In this document: in pieces, positions 17,426 through 25,669 of the stretch
Layout: the number at the start of each line of letters is the position of its first letter
Position numbering within the stretch: position 1 is the stretch's first letter
Source of the DNA: Leucobacter luti
GTDB taxonomy: Bacteria; Actinomycetota; Actinomycetes; Actinomycetales; Microbacteriaceae
Length of the DNA: 64,000 nt
NCBI RefSeq assembly: GCF_019464495.1
Contig: NZ_CP080492.1
Span: 1,674,001 to 1,738,000, forward strand
Direction: 5' to 3'
Program-made: the position numbers and the translations under genes
Notes under the pieces: generated by a model
The model's database searches: none
Told to the model about the DNA's origin: nothing
The model's input: the letters and a program-made list of their open reading frames with translations, nothing else

Positions 17426-18291
17426 GCGGAATCTCCTCCTCGGATTGCCTGGCTCAGGCGGTTCGTGGCGAGCACAATAGCGACGACGACAACACCGGGA
17501 AGCACAGTGAGCCACCATGCCGTTGCGACATAGTTGCGGCCCTCTGCAATGAGCAGGCCCCACTCCGGTGTGGGCGGCGGTGCACCATAGCCGAGGAAGC
17601 CGAGTGTCGAGATCTGCAGGATCGCGGATCCGAGCTGCAGTGCCGCGAGCGCGATCACCGGGGTGAGCGAGTTCGGGAGAATATGGCGCCACAGGACACT
17701 GGCGAAGGTGCCACCGGATCCATACGCGGCCTCAACGTACTCGCTGACGCGCACGCTGACCACCTGTGACCTCGCTAGGCGGGCGAACACCGCGATCGAC
17801 GTCACACCGACAGCGATCGCCGCGTTCGTGGTGCCGAAGCCGAGCAGAATCACGATCGTGAGTGAGAGCAGAAGGGCCGGGATCGCGAGCAGCACATCGA
17901 CAAGGCGCATCAGGATCTCATCGAGGAAGCCGCCGACGGATCCGGCGAGCACACCGATCGTGGTGCCGATCACGAAGCCGACAGCGACGGCGACGATCGC
18001 GCCAACGATCGACTCGGATGCACCGAAGATCACGCGCGTGTAAACGTCACGCCCCGTCGCATCGGTGCCAAACCAGTGTGCGCCACTCGGGGCTTGCAGC
18101 GCAGGGCCGACCGTCTCAGTGGGGCTGAATGAGGTGAACAGGCCAGGCGCGATCGCCCAGGCGAGCCCAAGGACGATGACGAACACCGGGAGCGCGAAGC
18201 GGAGCCAGGTGATAGAGCGCTCGCGGCGCCAGAACACCTGCGTGGTGCGGGGGCCAGCGCCGAGCTGCCGCGTCGGTCGTGTGAGAGTCAT
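17422..18291 (-). CDS. Peptide/nickel-type ABC transporter permease (DppC-like)
   Basis: A 289-aa permease with a cytoplasmic N-terminus and about six helices (FALPVFVIVLGLAWAIAPGLF first). HWFGTDATGRDVYTRVIFGA is the hallmark DppC loop, and the coupling region is VRVSEYVEAAYGSGGTFASVLWRHILPNSL. It overlaps both neighbours by four bases. It forms the permease pair with the DppB-like protein encoded upstream. Confidence 0.9.
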   Translation of the reverse strand: MTLTRPTRQLGAGPRTTQVFWRRERSITWLRFALPVFVIVLGLAWAIAPGLFTSFSPTETVGPALQAPSGAHWFGTDATGRDVYTRVIFGASESIVGAIVAVAVGFVIGTTIGVLAGSVGGFLDEILMRLVDVLLAIPALLLSLTIVILLGFGTTNAAIAVGVTSIAVFARLARSQVVSVRVSEYVEAAYGSGGTFASVLWRHILPNSLTPVIALAALQLGSAILQISTLGFLGYGAPPPTPEWGLLIAEGRNYVATAWWLTVLPGVVVVAIVLATNRLSQAIRGGDSA

Positions 18292-19302
18292 CGCAGCGCT
18301 CCCTGCGTGGCAGCGGGCTTCGCGGTCTGCTCCGGCGCGGGCTGGGATGCGGGCTTCGGTGCTGGCGCCGGGGCCTTCACGCGCAGCCGGGCGTCAAGCA
18401 CCGGGTAGAGCAGATCGACGATGAGGTTAATGAAGACGAATACGACCGTGCTGAGCACCACGACGGCGAGCAACACCGGCGTATCGCGGTTCGCGACCGC
18501 CTGCGCCGTGAGCTGGCCCACACCAGCGCGGGCGAAGACCGTCTCTGTGATGACGGCGCCGCCGACAAGCTCGCCGAACAGCAGCCCGGCCATCGTGAGC
18601 GTGGGGAGCAACGCGTTTCGTGCAACGTTGCGCCACAGCAGCCAGGATGTGCTCGCCCCGCGCGCGCGCGACCGTGACGAACGGCTGCGCGCGCACCTCG
18701 TCAATGCTGCGCATCAGCACTTGGGCGAGGGGCGCCGCGATCGGGATCGCAATCGTGATCACTGGGAGGATCAACGCTTCTGGCCCGGTGGCACCGATCG
18801 CAGGGACGAGGCCGAGCTGGAACGAAACGACTTGGATCAGGATGATTCCGATCCAGAACACCGGCAGTGAGACAAAGAACGGCGGCAGATTGCGAAACAG
18901 GCGGCGCAGCCACTGCGCCGAGCCGTAGGTCGCGGTGAAGGCAATGGTCACGGCGAGGAATACCGCGAGCGCAAGTCCGAGCACCGCGAGAGTGAGCGTG
19001 GAGGGCAGCGCCGCCAGGATCAGCGTCGAGACCGCCGTGCCGCTGTAGACGGAGTAGCCGAAGTCGCCCCGCAGGAACGCCCCGAGCGATTCGAAGTAGC
19101 GCGCGAAGAACGGCCGATCCGAACCGTAGGTGGTGCGGATCTCATCGAGTTGCTGCGGTGTCAGTCCCAGGTCTGGGTTGCCATAGCGCGCCAGCACGGC
19201 GTCGCCAGGCAGCGCAGCAAGGAGGATGTACACCGCGGTGTACGCGAGCGCGAGCACCAGCAGTGCTTGCAGCAGGCGCCGCACAACAAATGAGATCCGC
19301 AC
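18288..19302 (-). pseudogene. Peptide/nickel-type ABC transporter permease (DppB-like; one frame break)
   Basis: DppB-type permease, ~338 aa when repaired. The first frame (from 19302) gives RLLQALLVLALAYTAVYILLA, the periplasmic DppB loop LTPQQLDEIRTTYGSDRPFF and five helices. It loses sense in the alternating CG tract at 18660-18670. The second frame continues STSWLLWRNVARNALLPTLT and the last two helices to 18288. Two missing bases (one CG unit) would give the expected EAA motif VARARGAS; one extra base is the alternative. The C-terminal tail is Ala/Pro/Lys-rich. It lies seven bases after the binding-protein gene. Confidence 0.8.
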
Positions 19303-19309
19303 CCCGCAC

Positions 19310-20962
19310 CTACCGGTTCAGCCAGGTGCTGTAGAAGGACGGGCGGCCGACGGACTCGGTGTGGAAGCCCTGCACTGCGTCGGTGAGACCGAAGACCTGC
19401 GGCTCCTCGAAGATCGGCAGGATATAGGCCTGCTCAGCAAGGCGCTGCTGGGCAGCTGCCGATGCGGTGGCCCGATCCTCAGCGCTGGGCTTGGACGCGA
19501 CATCGGAGAGCAGCGTGTCGAGCTCCTGATCACCGATCGAGTTGTCCGCAGGATCGAGGTTCAGCAGGGTGTTGCGGTTCGCCGAGAAGTACTGCGACTT
19601 GAGCACGTCGTAGTCGGCACGGCCGACCATGGAGTGGTACACCTGGATGGTGTCGAGCTCGAGGCGCGCTGCATCCTGTGCTGCCTGGTCTCCGCCGTAG
19701 AGCTTGACCTCGATGCCGAGCTTGCCGAGCTGCTCCTGGATCAGGGTCACCACCTCTTTCGAGCGCGGCTGCGGCAGTGCTTCGTTGAAGGTGAGGGAGA
19801 GACGCTTGCCGTCTTTTTCAAGGATCCCGTCACTGCCGGCCTTCCAGCCAGCTTCGTCGAGGAGCTTCGCCGCGAGCTTGGGGTCGTACGTGTAGAACTC
19901 CGAGGTGTCCGTGTACCCCAGCGCGGTCTTCGCGAGCGCTCCGGTGGCGAGCGGGTAGCTGTCCGTGAACAGTGTGCTCACGATCGTCTCACGATCGATG
20001 CCTGCGATGATCGCCTCACGCACTTTGATGTCGTTCAAGAGCGGGTGGCGGAAGCGGAAGCTCAGGCCATTGTTCACACCGTTGGTCGAGGCGGCGAAGA
20101 TCGAGAGGCCGTCCGCAGCGAACTGCGGCTCGTCAGGCGCCTCGATCTGACGGGCGATGTCCGCCTGCTTCGACACGACGGTGCCCACACGCACGCTGCT
20201 CTCGCTTGCGACCACGATGGTGATCCCGTCAAGGAAGGGGCTGCCCTGGTGCTCGACCGACGGCGGCGCCCAGTCGTAGTCGTCGCGCGCCTCGAGATCG
20301 ATTTCGGTGCCGATCTTCTCGTCGGCGATCACGAACGGGCCGCTGCCGATGATCTGCGTCGCGTTGCCAGGACCAAAGCCCTCGGCATTGAGATCGAGCG
20401 TCGCATCGGACACAAGACCCGAGTTGATCGTGGAGACGGCCTGCGCGAAGCCCGGCGACGGAGCGGAGAACACGAACTTCACTGTGTGTTCGTCAACGAC
20501 CTCGCCGTGGTCGTAGTTGTTGATGGCCTCGGAGACGGTGAGGGCGCGATCCGGATCGCCAGCGCCGAAGAGGTCGAGGTTCTTCACGACGTTCTCCGCC
20601 GTCAGCGGAGTCCCATCGGAGTAGGTGACGTCGTCGCGCAGCGTGAACGTGTACTCCGTCGCGTCGGCGTTGACCTCGGGGAGCGCGGTCGCGATCCAAG
20701 GCTCCAGCTCGAGCGTCTCCGGGTTCTGGTAGAGCAGCCGGTCCGTGATGTTGTTCACGATCCCGCCGTTGGGGTAGAAGCCGGCGGCCGGCGGGTAGAG
20801 CGTGTTCCAAGTCTGCGGTTCGAGATAGGAGAGTGTGCCACCAGCTGTGGGCTCACCCACCGGAGCGGCGCTGTCGCTCGCCCCTGAGGCGCATCCGGCC
20901 AGGAGCGCTGTCGTGGCGGCCAGGGACAGTGCGGCGAGGGCCGCACGGCGATTACGTGACAT
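19310..20962 (-). CDS. Peptide/nickel-type ABC transporter substrate-binding lipoprotein (SBP_bac_5)
   Basis: A 550-aa family-5 solute-binding protein. The signal peptide ends in lipobox LLAGCAS. The body shows YTFTLRDDVTYSDGTPLTAENVV, a near-universal stretch of this family, and HPLLNDIKVREAIIAGIDRE. The ATG at 20962 begins MSRNRRAALAAL, a proper signal peptide; an in-frame ATG 33 nt upstream is less likely. It is the first gene of the leftward transport operon. The cassette context (CMD/peroxidase, luciferase-like monooxygenases nearby) resembles that of the KPN_01854 binding-protein family, though assignment needs an HMM. Confidence 0.9.
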   Translation of the reverse strand: MSRNRRAALAALSLAATTALLAGCASGASDSAAPVGEPTAGGTLSYLEPQTWNTLYPPAAGFYPNGGIVNNITDRLLYQNPETLELEPWIATALPEVNADATEYTFTLRDDVTYSDGTPLTAENVVKNLDLFGAGDPDRALTVSEAINNYDHGEVVDEHTVKFVFSAPSPGFAQAVSTINSGLVSDATLDLNAEGFGPGNATQIIGSGPFVIADEKIGTEIDLEARDDYDWAPPSVEHQGSPFLDGITIVVASESSVRVGTVVSKQADIARQIEAPDEPQFAADGLSIFAASTNGVNNGLSFRFRHPLLNDIKVREAIIAGIDRETIVSTLFTDSYPLATGALAKTALGYTDTSEFYTYDPKLAAKLLDEAGWKAGSDGILEKDGKRLSLTFNEALPQPRSKEVVTLIQEQLGKLGIEVKLYGGDQAAQDAARLELDTIQVYHSMVGRADYDVLKSQYFSANRNTLLNLDPADNSIGDQELDTLLSDVASKPSAEDRATASAAAQQRLAEQAYILPIFEEPQVFGLTDAVQGFHTESVGRPSFYSTWLNR

Positions 20963-21190
20963 GGATTCAATCTCCGGGTGGTGGGTGATTCGCACTAAAC
21001 ATGCGCTGCGCTTCTACGAGGTATTGCGAAAGGTTATTGTTCCACGCGGAGCGCTCCGCACACAATCCGAGCGAGACGCGCGCCGTCACACTGCGTAATC
21101 GTGGGGGTAGCGCGGATCAGGGTCTCAGCTCTTCCAAGTTAGGCTTATAGCAACCATCATCAAAACGAAAGTGACGCGGACCCCGCCACC
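20963..21190. promoter_or_regulatory. Divergent promoter region with GCGGAGCGCTCCGC palindrome
   Basis: This 228-bp gap lies between the divergent binding-protein gene and the second FAD/NAD(P)-binding gene. A perfect 14-bp palindrome, GCGGAGCGCTCCGC, is at 21046-21059 and is flanked by ATTGT/ACAAT, extending the symmetry. It is a good candidate operator for both directions. TTATAGC near 21146-21152 could be part of the rightward -10. Confidence 0.5.
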
Positions 21191-23305
21191 ATGACACACG
21201 CCCCCGCCCCAACACCGCAACACGCGACACCGAGCATCGCCATTGTCGGCCTCGGGCCACGCGGTGTCTCACTCGTCGAACGCCTCGGAGCTCACCTCAG
21301 CGCCGCGCCACTCGCCGCACGGCAAGGCATCGAGCTGCACCTGATCGACGACGCGCAGGCAGGGGCCGGCCGGATCTGGCGCACCGACCAGGAGCGCGAG
21401 CTCTGCATGAACACGCTGGCACACGCAGTCACGCTATTCACTGAGCCGGGAAGCTCGGTGCGTGGACCAGTGCAGCAGGGGCCAACGCTCTACGAGTGGG
21501 CGATACTGGTGCGCGACGCAGGACTCTTGGCCCAGGCTTCGGCACACACCGCGGCGGTCGAACCGATCCCCGCGTCTCACACCGCGACGTTTGCGACCCA
21601 TCCGGTGCGCCCCGGCCTCGCGGACGACTACCGCGCCGAGCTCGCCAGTCTGCGGCCGGAGTCGCACCCGAGCCGCGCACTGTACGGCGAATATCTCGTG
21701 TGGTGCTTCGAACGCGCCATCACCGCGCTCCCCTCACCCGTCACCGTGGTCCGGCACCGCGCCCGCGCAGAGCAGATCGAGCGCGTGGGCGGACGTGAGC
21801 TGATCACACTCAGCTCCGGCCCCTCCATTGCCGCCGACTCCGTCATCCTCGCGACCGGATGGCTGCCCCGGGCTTCGACAGCGGCCGAGCGTACCCTCGA
21901 AGCGGCACTCGCGAACCGGCCCGAGCTGAACTGGGTGCGCCAGGGCAGCCCCGTGGATCAGGATCTCAGCGAGGTCGCCGCAGGGGCTCCCGCCATCGTC
22001 CGCGGCCTTGGCATGGGTTTCTTCGACACCATGGCGCTCCTGACGCTCGGTCGAGGCGGATCCTTCGCCCCCGATCCGAGCGCGTCTGGTGGGCTGCGCT
22101 ACGCTCCCTCCGGGCGCGAGCCGATCTTGCACGTGACCTCGCACCGTGGTGTCCCGTTCCGAGCGAAGTCGCTGTACCGTTCACTTCCACCGCGAGCCGA
22201 GCAAACGCTGCTGCGCGAGGTGGACTGGGAGTCGGTCCCCCGCCCCATCAACTTCGACCAACTGCTCTGGCCACGCATCGTTGCTGACGCATTCATTGCT
22301 CACGCGAGCACGCTGCGCGAGAGTTCGCCGACGGCGCTCGGCGCTGATCCGGCAGCCGCCGACGCGACGCTCGGTGCCATCGTGGCGGCGGCCCGGGCCG
22401 CGATCGCACCGATCCTCGATGGCACCGTGCCCGCGACTCTGGATGAGCCGGTGTCACGGGTCGCCGCTGTGGTCGCTCCGTTCATCGCAGATCCCGCAGA
22501 CAGCTTCGACCTCGCAGCGGAAATTCACCCCGTGACCGAAGCGTTCCGGGACCCCACCAGCTTTGATGCGTGGATCTCCGCCCGGGTCGAAGCAGATCTC
22601 GACGCAAGCGCACAGGGCCGCACGAACGCCGTAAAGGCAGGACTCTGGTCCATCAGTTCGGCCCGCGCCCTCACCGGGCGCATCGGCACGCTGGGCGGCT
22701 TCGACGCTGAGTCGCGCGCGAGCGGCTACGCACAGCTTCACGCCGTGGGCGGCATGGTGGGATCTGGCCCTCCGGCATTCCGCGCCAGCCAGCTACTCGC
22801 GCTCGCGGATGCTGGGCTCGTGCACTTCATTGGCCCAGAAGCCGAGGTGACGGTGACTGAGCGCGGTTTCGTCGCGGCGTCCCCGCTCGTCGCAGGATCC
22901 GAGGTCACCGCCACGACGCTCATCGACGCATGGATGCACTTCCACCGCATCAACGAAAGCACCGATCCGCTGACCCGCAGCCTCCTTTCCGCTGGCCGCG
23001 CGCGCCCGTTCCGGATCACCGCGCGCGGGGCCGACGCACCGCTCGTCGCCACTGGCGGCTTCGACATCGATGGCGCCACGGGTCTCCTCGTCGGCGCGGA
23101 GGGTACGCTGGATGCTGCCGTGCACGTCGCCGGGATCCCGGTCGACGAGACACTGCACGATACGATCATCAGCCCGATGCCAGGCACTGATCCGCCCATG
23201 CTCCGCGAGACCGATCGCGTTGCACTGAGCGCGCTGCGCATCGCGCGCGCGGCCGCGCACCAGGGCGGCCCCGTCCTCACCAGAACAGGAGCCCACCATG
23301 ACTGA
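21191..23305 (+). CDS. FAD/NAD(P)-binding protein, copy 2 (intact)
   Basis: A 704-aa homologue of the broken copy at 9484-11556. The N-terminal Rossmann fold is IAIVGLGPRGVSLVERLG (PF13454 type). Shared landmarks are DAQAGAGRIWRTDQ, YAPSGREPILHVTSHRGVPFRAK, GPPAFRASQLLALADAGLVHFIG and TLIDAWMHFHRINESTDP. It overlaps the downstream SDR gene by eight bases. The enzyme's reaction is not known to me; the family occurs beside luciferase-like monooxygenases and amino-acid or peptide ABC importers, as in both places in this window. Confidence 0.85.
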   Translation: MTHAPAPTPQHATPSIAIVGLGPRGVSLVERLGAHLSAAPLAARQGIELHLIDDAQAGAGRIWRTDQERELCMNTLAHAVTLFTEPGSSVRGPVQQGPTLYEWAILVRDAGLLAQASAHTAAVEPIPASHTATFATHPVRPGLADDYRAELASLRPESHPSRALYGEYLVWCFERAITALPSPVTVVRHRARAEQIERVGGRELITLSSGPSIAADSVILATGWLPRASTAAERTLEAALANRPELNWVRQGSPVDQDLSEVAAGAPAIVRGLGMGFFDTMALLTLGRGGSFAPDPSASGGLRYAPSGREPILHVTSHRGVPFRAKSLYRSLPPRAEQTLLREVDWESVPRPINFDQLLWPRIVADAFIAHASTLRESSPTALGADPAAADATLGAIVAAARAAIAPILDGTVPATLDEPVSRVAAVVAPFIADPADSFDLAAEIHPVTEAFRDPTSFDAWISARVEADLDASAQGRTNAVKAGLWSISSARALTGRIGTLGGFDAESRASGYAQLHAVGGMVGSGPPAFRASQLLALADAGLVHFIGPEAEVTVTERGFVAASPLVAGSEVTATTLIDAWMHFHRINESTDPLTRSLLSAGRARPFRITARGADAPLVATGGFDIDGATGLLVGAEGTLDAAVHVAGIPVDETLHDTIISPMPGTDPPMLRETDRVALSALRIARAAAHQGGPVLTRTGAHHD

Positions 23306-24023
23306 GCACACCCCCGTAGCCCTCGTCACCGGAGCGACCGGCGGCATGGGCCAGGAGATCGTGACCGAGCTCTCCCGCACGCACCACGTCATTGCAGTTG
23401 GCCGCAACGAAGCACGGCTCGCGGCGCTCGCAGCCGATATCGCCGCTGGGTCAGCGGAGTCTGCTCCAGCACGCATCGAGACGTGGCAGCTGGACCTTTC
23501 CGATCCTGCGGCCGTTGGCACGCGGATCGCAGCGCTCGATCGCCTTGACGTACTCGTGCACGCGGCGGCGATCAGCCGGAACTACCGCGTCGACGCCGCA
23601 ACCCCAGCCGATTGGGCCGAGCACTTTGCCGTGAATGTCACCGCACCCGCGGAGCTCACGCGCCTGTCCTTGCCGCTGCTGCGCGACTCCGAGGGCACCA
23701 TCGTGTTCATCGGGTCGGGGGCAGGCACCAAGCCGGTGCCCGGCAACGTGGTGTACTCAGCGAGCAAGTATGCGCTGCGCGGGCTCGCCGATGCGCTGCG
23801 CATCGAAGAAGAGCCGCAGCGAGTGCGTGTGGTGACCCTCGCTCCCGGCCAGACCGACACGGAGATGCTGCGCGGCTTGGTGCCAGCGGAGCAGTACGAC
23901 TCCGGGCGCTATATCCAGCCGTCCTCGGTTGCCGGAGTGGTCCGCTTCCTGGTGGACGCGCCTGCTGACGTGCAGATCACGGACGTCGCGGTACGCCCGC
24001 GCCAGGAGATTGTTCGGCTGTAG
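23298..24023 (+). CDS. Short-chain dehydrogenase/reductase (SDR)
   Basis: A 241-aa classical SDR. The cofactor motif is VTGATGGMGQEI (TGxxxGxG) near the N-terminus. LDVLVHAAAISRNY supplies the NAG-like strand, and the catalytic Ser-Tyr-Lys is IGSGAG...VYSASKYALRG (Tyr-x-x-x-Lys). VTLAPGQTDTEML completes the fold. It overlaps the FAD protein gene by eight bases, so the two are translated together. The substrate is unknown. A strong hairpin follows about 60 bp after the stop. Confidence 0.88.
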   Translation: MTEHTPVALVTGATGGMGQEIVTELSRTHHVIAVGRNEARLAALAADIAAGSAESAPARIETWQLDLSDPAAVGTRIAALDRLDVLVHAAAISRNYRVDAATPADWAEHFAVNVTAPAELTRLSLPLLRDSEGTIVFIGSGAGTKPVPGNVVYSASKYALRGLADALRIEEEPQRVRVVTLAPGQTDTEMLRGLVPAEQYDSGRYIQPSSVAGVVRFLVDAPADVQITDVAVRPRQEIVRL

Positions 24024-24082
24024 GGCGCGCGCTGGTCGGCACGGCTCTGCGCACCCTCCCAACCCACCACACCCCGCCGAGC

Positions 24083-24129
24083 GCACAAAATGTGCGGTCG
24101 AGACACGATCTCGACCGCACATTTTGTGC
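24083..24129. terminator. Perfect 21-bp stem-loop between convergent genes
   Basis: Arms 24083-24103 and 24109-24129 pair perfectly around a 5-nt loop (CACGA). The outer part (GCACAAAATGTGC) is itself nearly palindromic. It sits between the rightward SDR stop and the leftward amidase stop, so it can serve as a terminator in both directions. A protein-binding palindrome or mobile remnant is the alternative. Confidence 0.7.
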
Positions 24130-24162
24130 ATTTGGCGCTTGGGTGAGGACTACGCGCGGTAG

Positions 24163-25536
24163 TCAGTCACCAAGCGATAGATGAACGCCGCCACCGCTTC
24201 GCGAAAGAACATGGTCGTCGGCCAGCAACACCGGCGCCACTTGGCGCGCAAGAGCGAGCAATGCGCGGTCGTGCGAGCGGAGCCCCTCGATCGAGATTCC
24301 CACAGGTAGTCCGTTTGTTGAGCGACCAGCAGGCAGCGAGACGACTGGGTGGCCTGCTACGGAACCGGGATTGACGTTTCTCGTGCCCCACGCAAATATC
24401 TCCGGGTCCGCGCTGCGACCTGGGCCGACAACTCGCGGGGCCACACGGGGCACGCTGGGGTACAGCAAACCTGCGAGACCAAGGTCAGCCATGAGGGTTG
24501 TGTACACACTCTGCAGTTTCAGCCTTCGGCGTAGCGCGCTTGCATACGCAGGCTCCGCTGTCGCGAAGCGAGCAGATTCGCTGAGCAGATCCCCGACGTC
24601 CGAGCGAGCCACCTGATCGAGCAGGTCCCGAAAGCTCACCGGGATAGGAAGTCCCCCGAGATATGCGGAGAGCGCGTGCGAAATCTCAAAGAACTCGATC
24701 TCTGTGCCGCACGATGCTTCGAGTCGATGGAGCGCGGAGGTGTCGACGGGCACCAGCTCAACGAAGCCAGATTCGCACAAGCGTTCCTGTGCACGCACCC
24801 ATCCCGTGTGAATGTCCGCATCCAGTTCGCGCGTGTAACCGGAATTCTGCAGAGGCACGCCGAGCCGCACTGCGGTACCGACGCGTCCGCCACGAGACAC
24901 CGTCGCAGCGGCTCGGCGTCGCCCAGGCACGTTGCACACCACTCTGTCTACGAGTTCGAGGAGCTCAGCGCTCTCGGCAATAACCCCAACGGTGTCACGA
25001 GTGGGAGAGAGCGGCACGATCCCTCTGGAGGGCCACCGCCCCGTGCTCGGGCGAAAGCCAAATACCCCGCACCAGGAGGCGGGGATTGAAATCGACCCAC
25101 CGGTGTCGGTGCCGAGCGCGAAGGGCACGATTCCCGCCGCAACTGCCGCAGCGCTCCCACCGGAGGACCCTCCAGGGGACCGCATTGGATCCACTGGGTG
25201 AAGTGTCGCGGGAAAAGCGGCAGCACTCGTCGTAATTCCGAGTGCGAGCTCATGCGTGTTCGTTTTACCAACGAGCTGAGCACCAGCCGCCAGCAGTCGC
25301 GCAACGACCGGGTTGTTGCGCTGCCGCCCCATCCCGAGCAAAGCTGGCGTGTTCGCGGTTGTCGGCAGCGCTCGAGTATCGATGTTGTCTTTCACCGCGA
25401 ACGGGACACCACGCAGTTCGCCGGCTGTGGCACCAGCGACCTCCGGGATCGTGCACTCGCGTTCGGCCGAGATCGCGACAAAGCTGCGAGTCCTGTCCGC
25501 GTGCGCACGACGAACCGCTTCCGAAAAGCTGTGCAT
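24163..25536 (-). CDS. Amidase (amidase-signature family)
   Basis: A 457-aa amidase-signature hydrolase. The Ser-cisSer-Lys triad is visible: Lys in GVPFAVKDNID, the glycine/serine-rich loop in RSPGGSSGGSAAAVAAG and the nucleophile Ser in FALGTDTGGSISIPASWCG. The start at 25536 has a strong GGGGGGAAG ribosome site; the in-frame codons upstream encode only Arg-rich filler. It hydrolyses an amide to acid and ammonia; the substrate is unknown. It lies 133 bp downstream of the NCS1 permease gene and may be its partner in using an imported amide or N-heterocycle. Confidence 0.88.
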   Translation of the reverse strand: MHSFSEAVRRAHADRTRSFVAISAERECTIPEVAGATAGELRGVPFAVKDNIDTRALPTTANTPALLGMGRQRNNPVVARLLAAGAQLVGKTNTHELALGITTSAAAFPATLHPVDPMRSPGGSSGGSAAAVAAGIVPFALGTDTGGSISIPASWCGVFGFRPSTGRWPSRGIVPLSPTRDTVGVIAESAELLELVDRVVCNVPGRRRAAATVSRGGRVGTAVRLGVPLQNSGYTRELDADIHTGWVRAQERLCESGFVELVPVDTSALHRLEASCGTEIEFFEISHALSAYLGGLPIPVSFRDLLDQVARSDVGDLLSESARFATAEPAYASALRRRLKLQSVYTTLMADLGLAGLLYPSVPRVAPRVVGPGRSADPEIFAWGTRNVNPGSVAGHPVVSLPAGRSTNGLPVGISIEGLRSHDRALLALARQVAPVLLADDHVLSRSGGGVHLSLGD

Positions 25537-25669
25537 GATCTTCCCCCCTGCTCTGGCCGAAGAGGCCCGAAGAGGCCCGAATTGCCCGGATCGCAGTGGT
25601 GGCCGGCGGGGAATCCTCGCCGGCCACCCGACAGTGAGGAGCCCCCGCCTGCCACCTCGGCGGTGGTCG

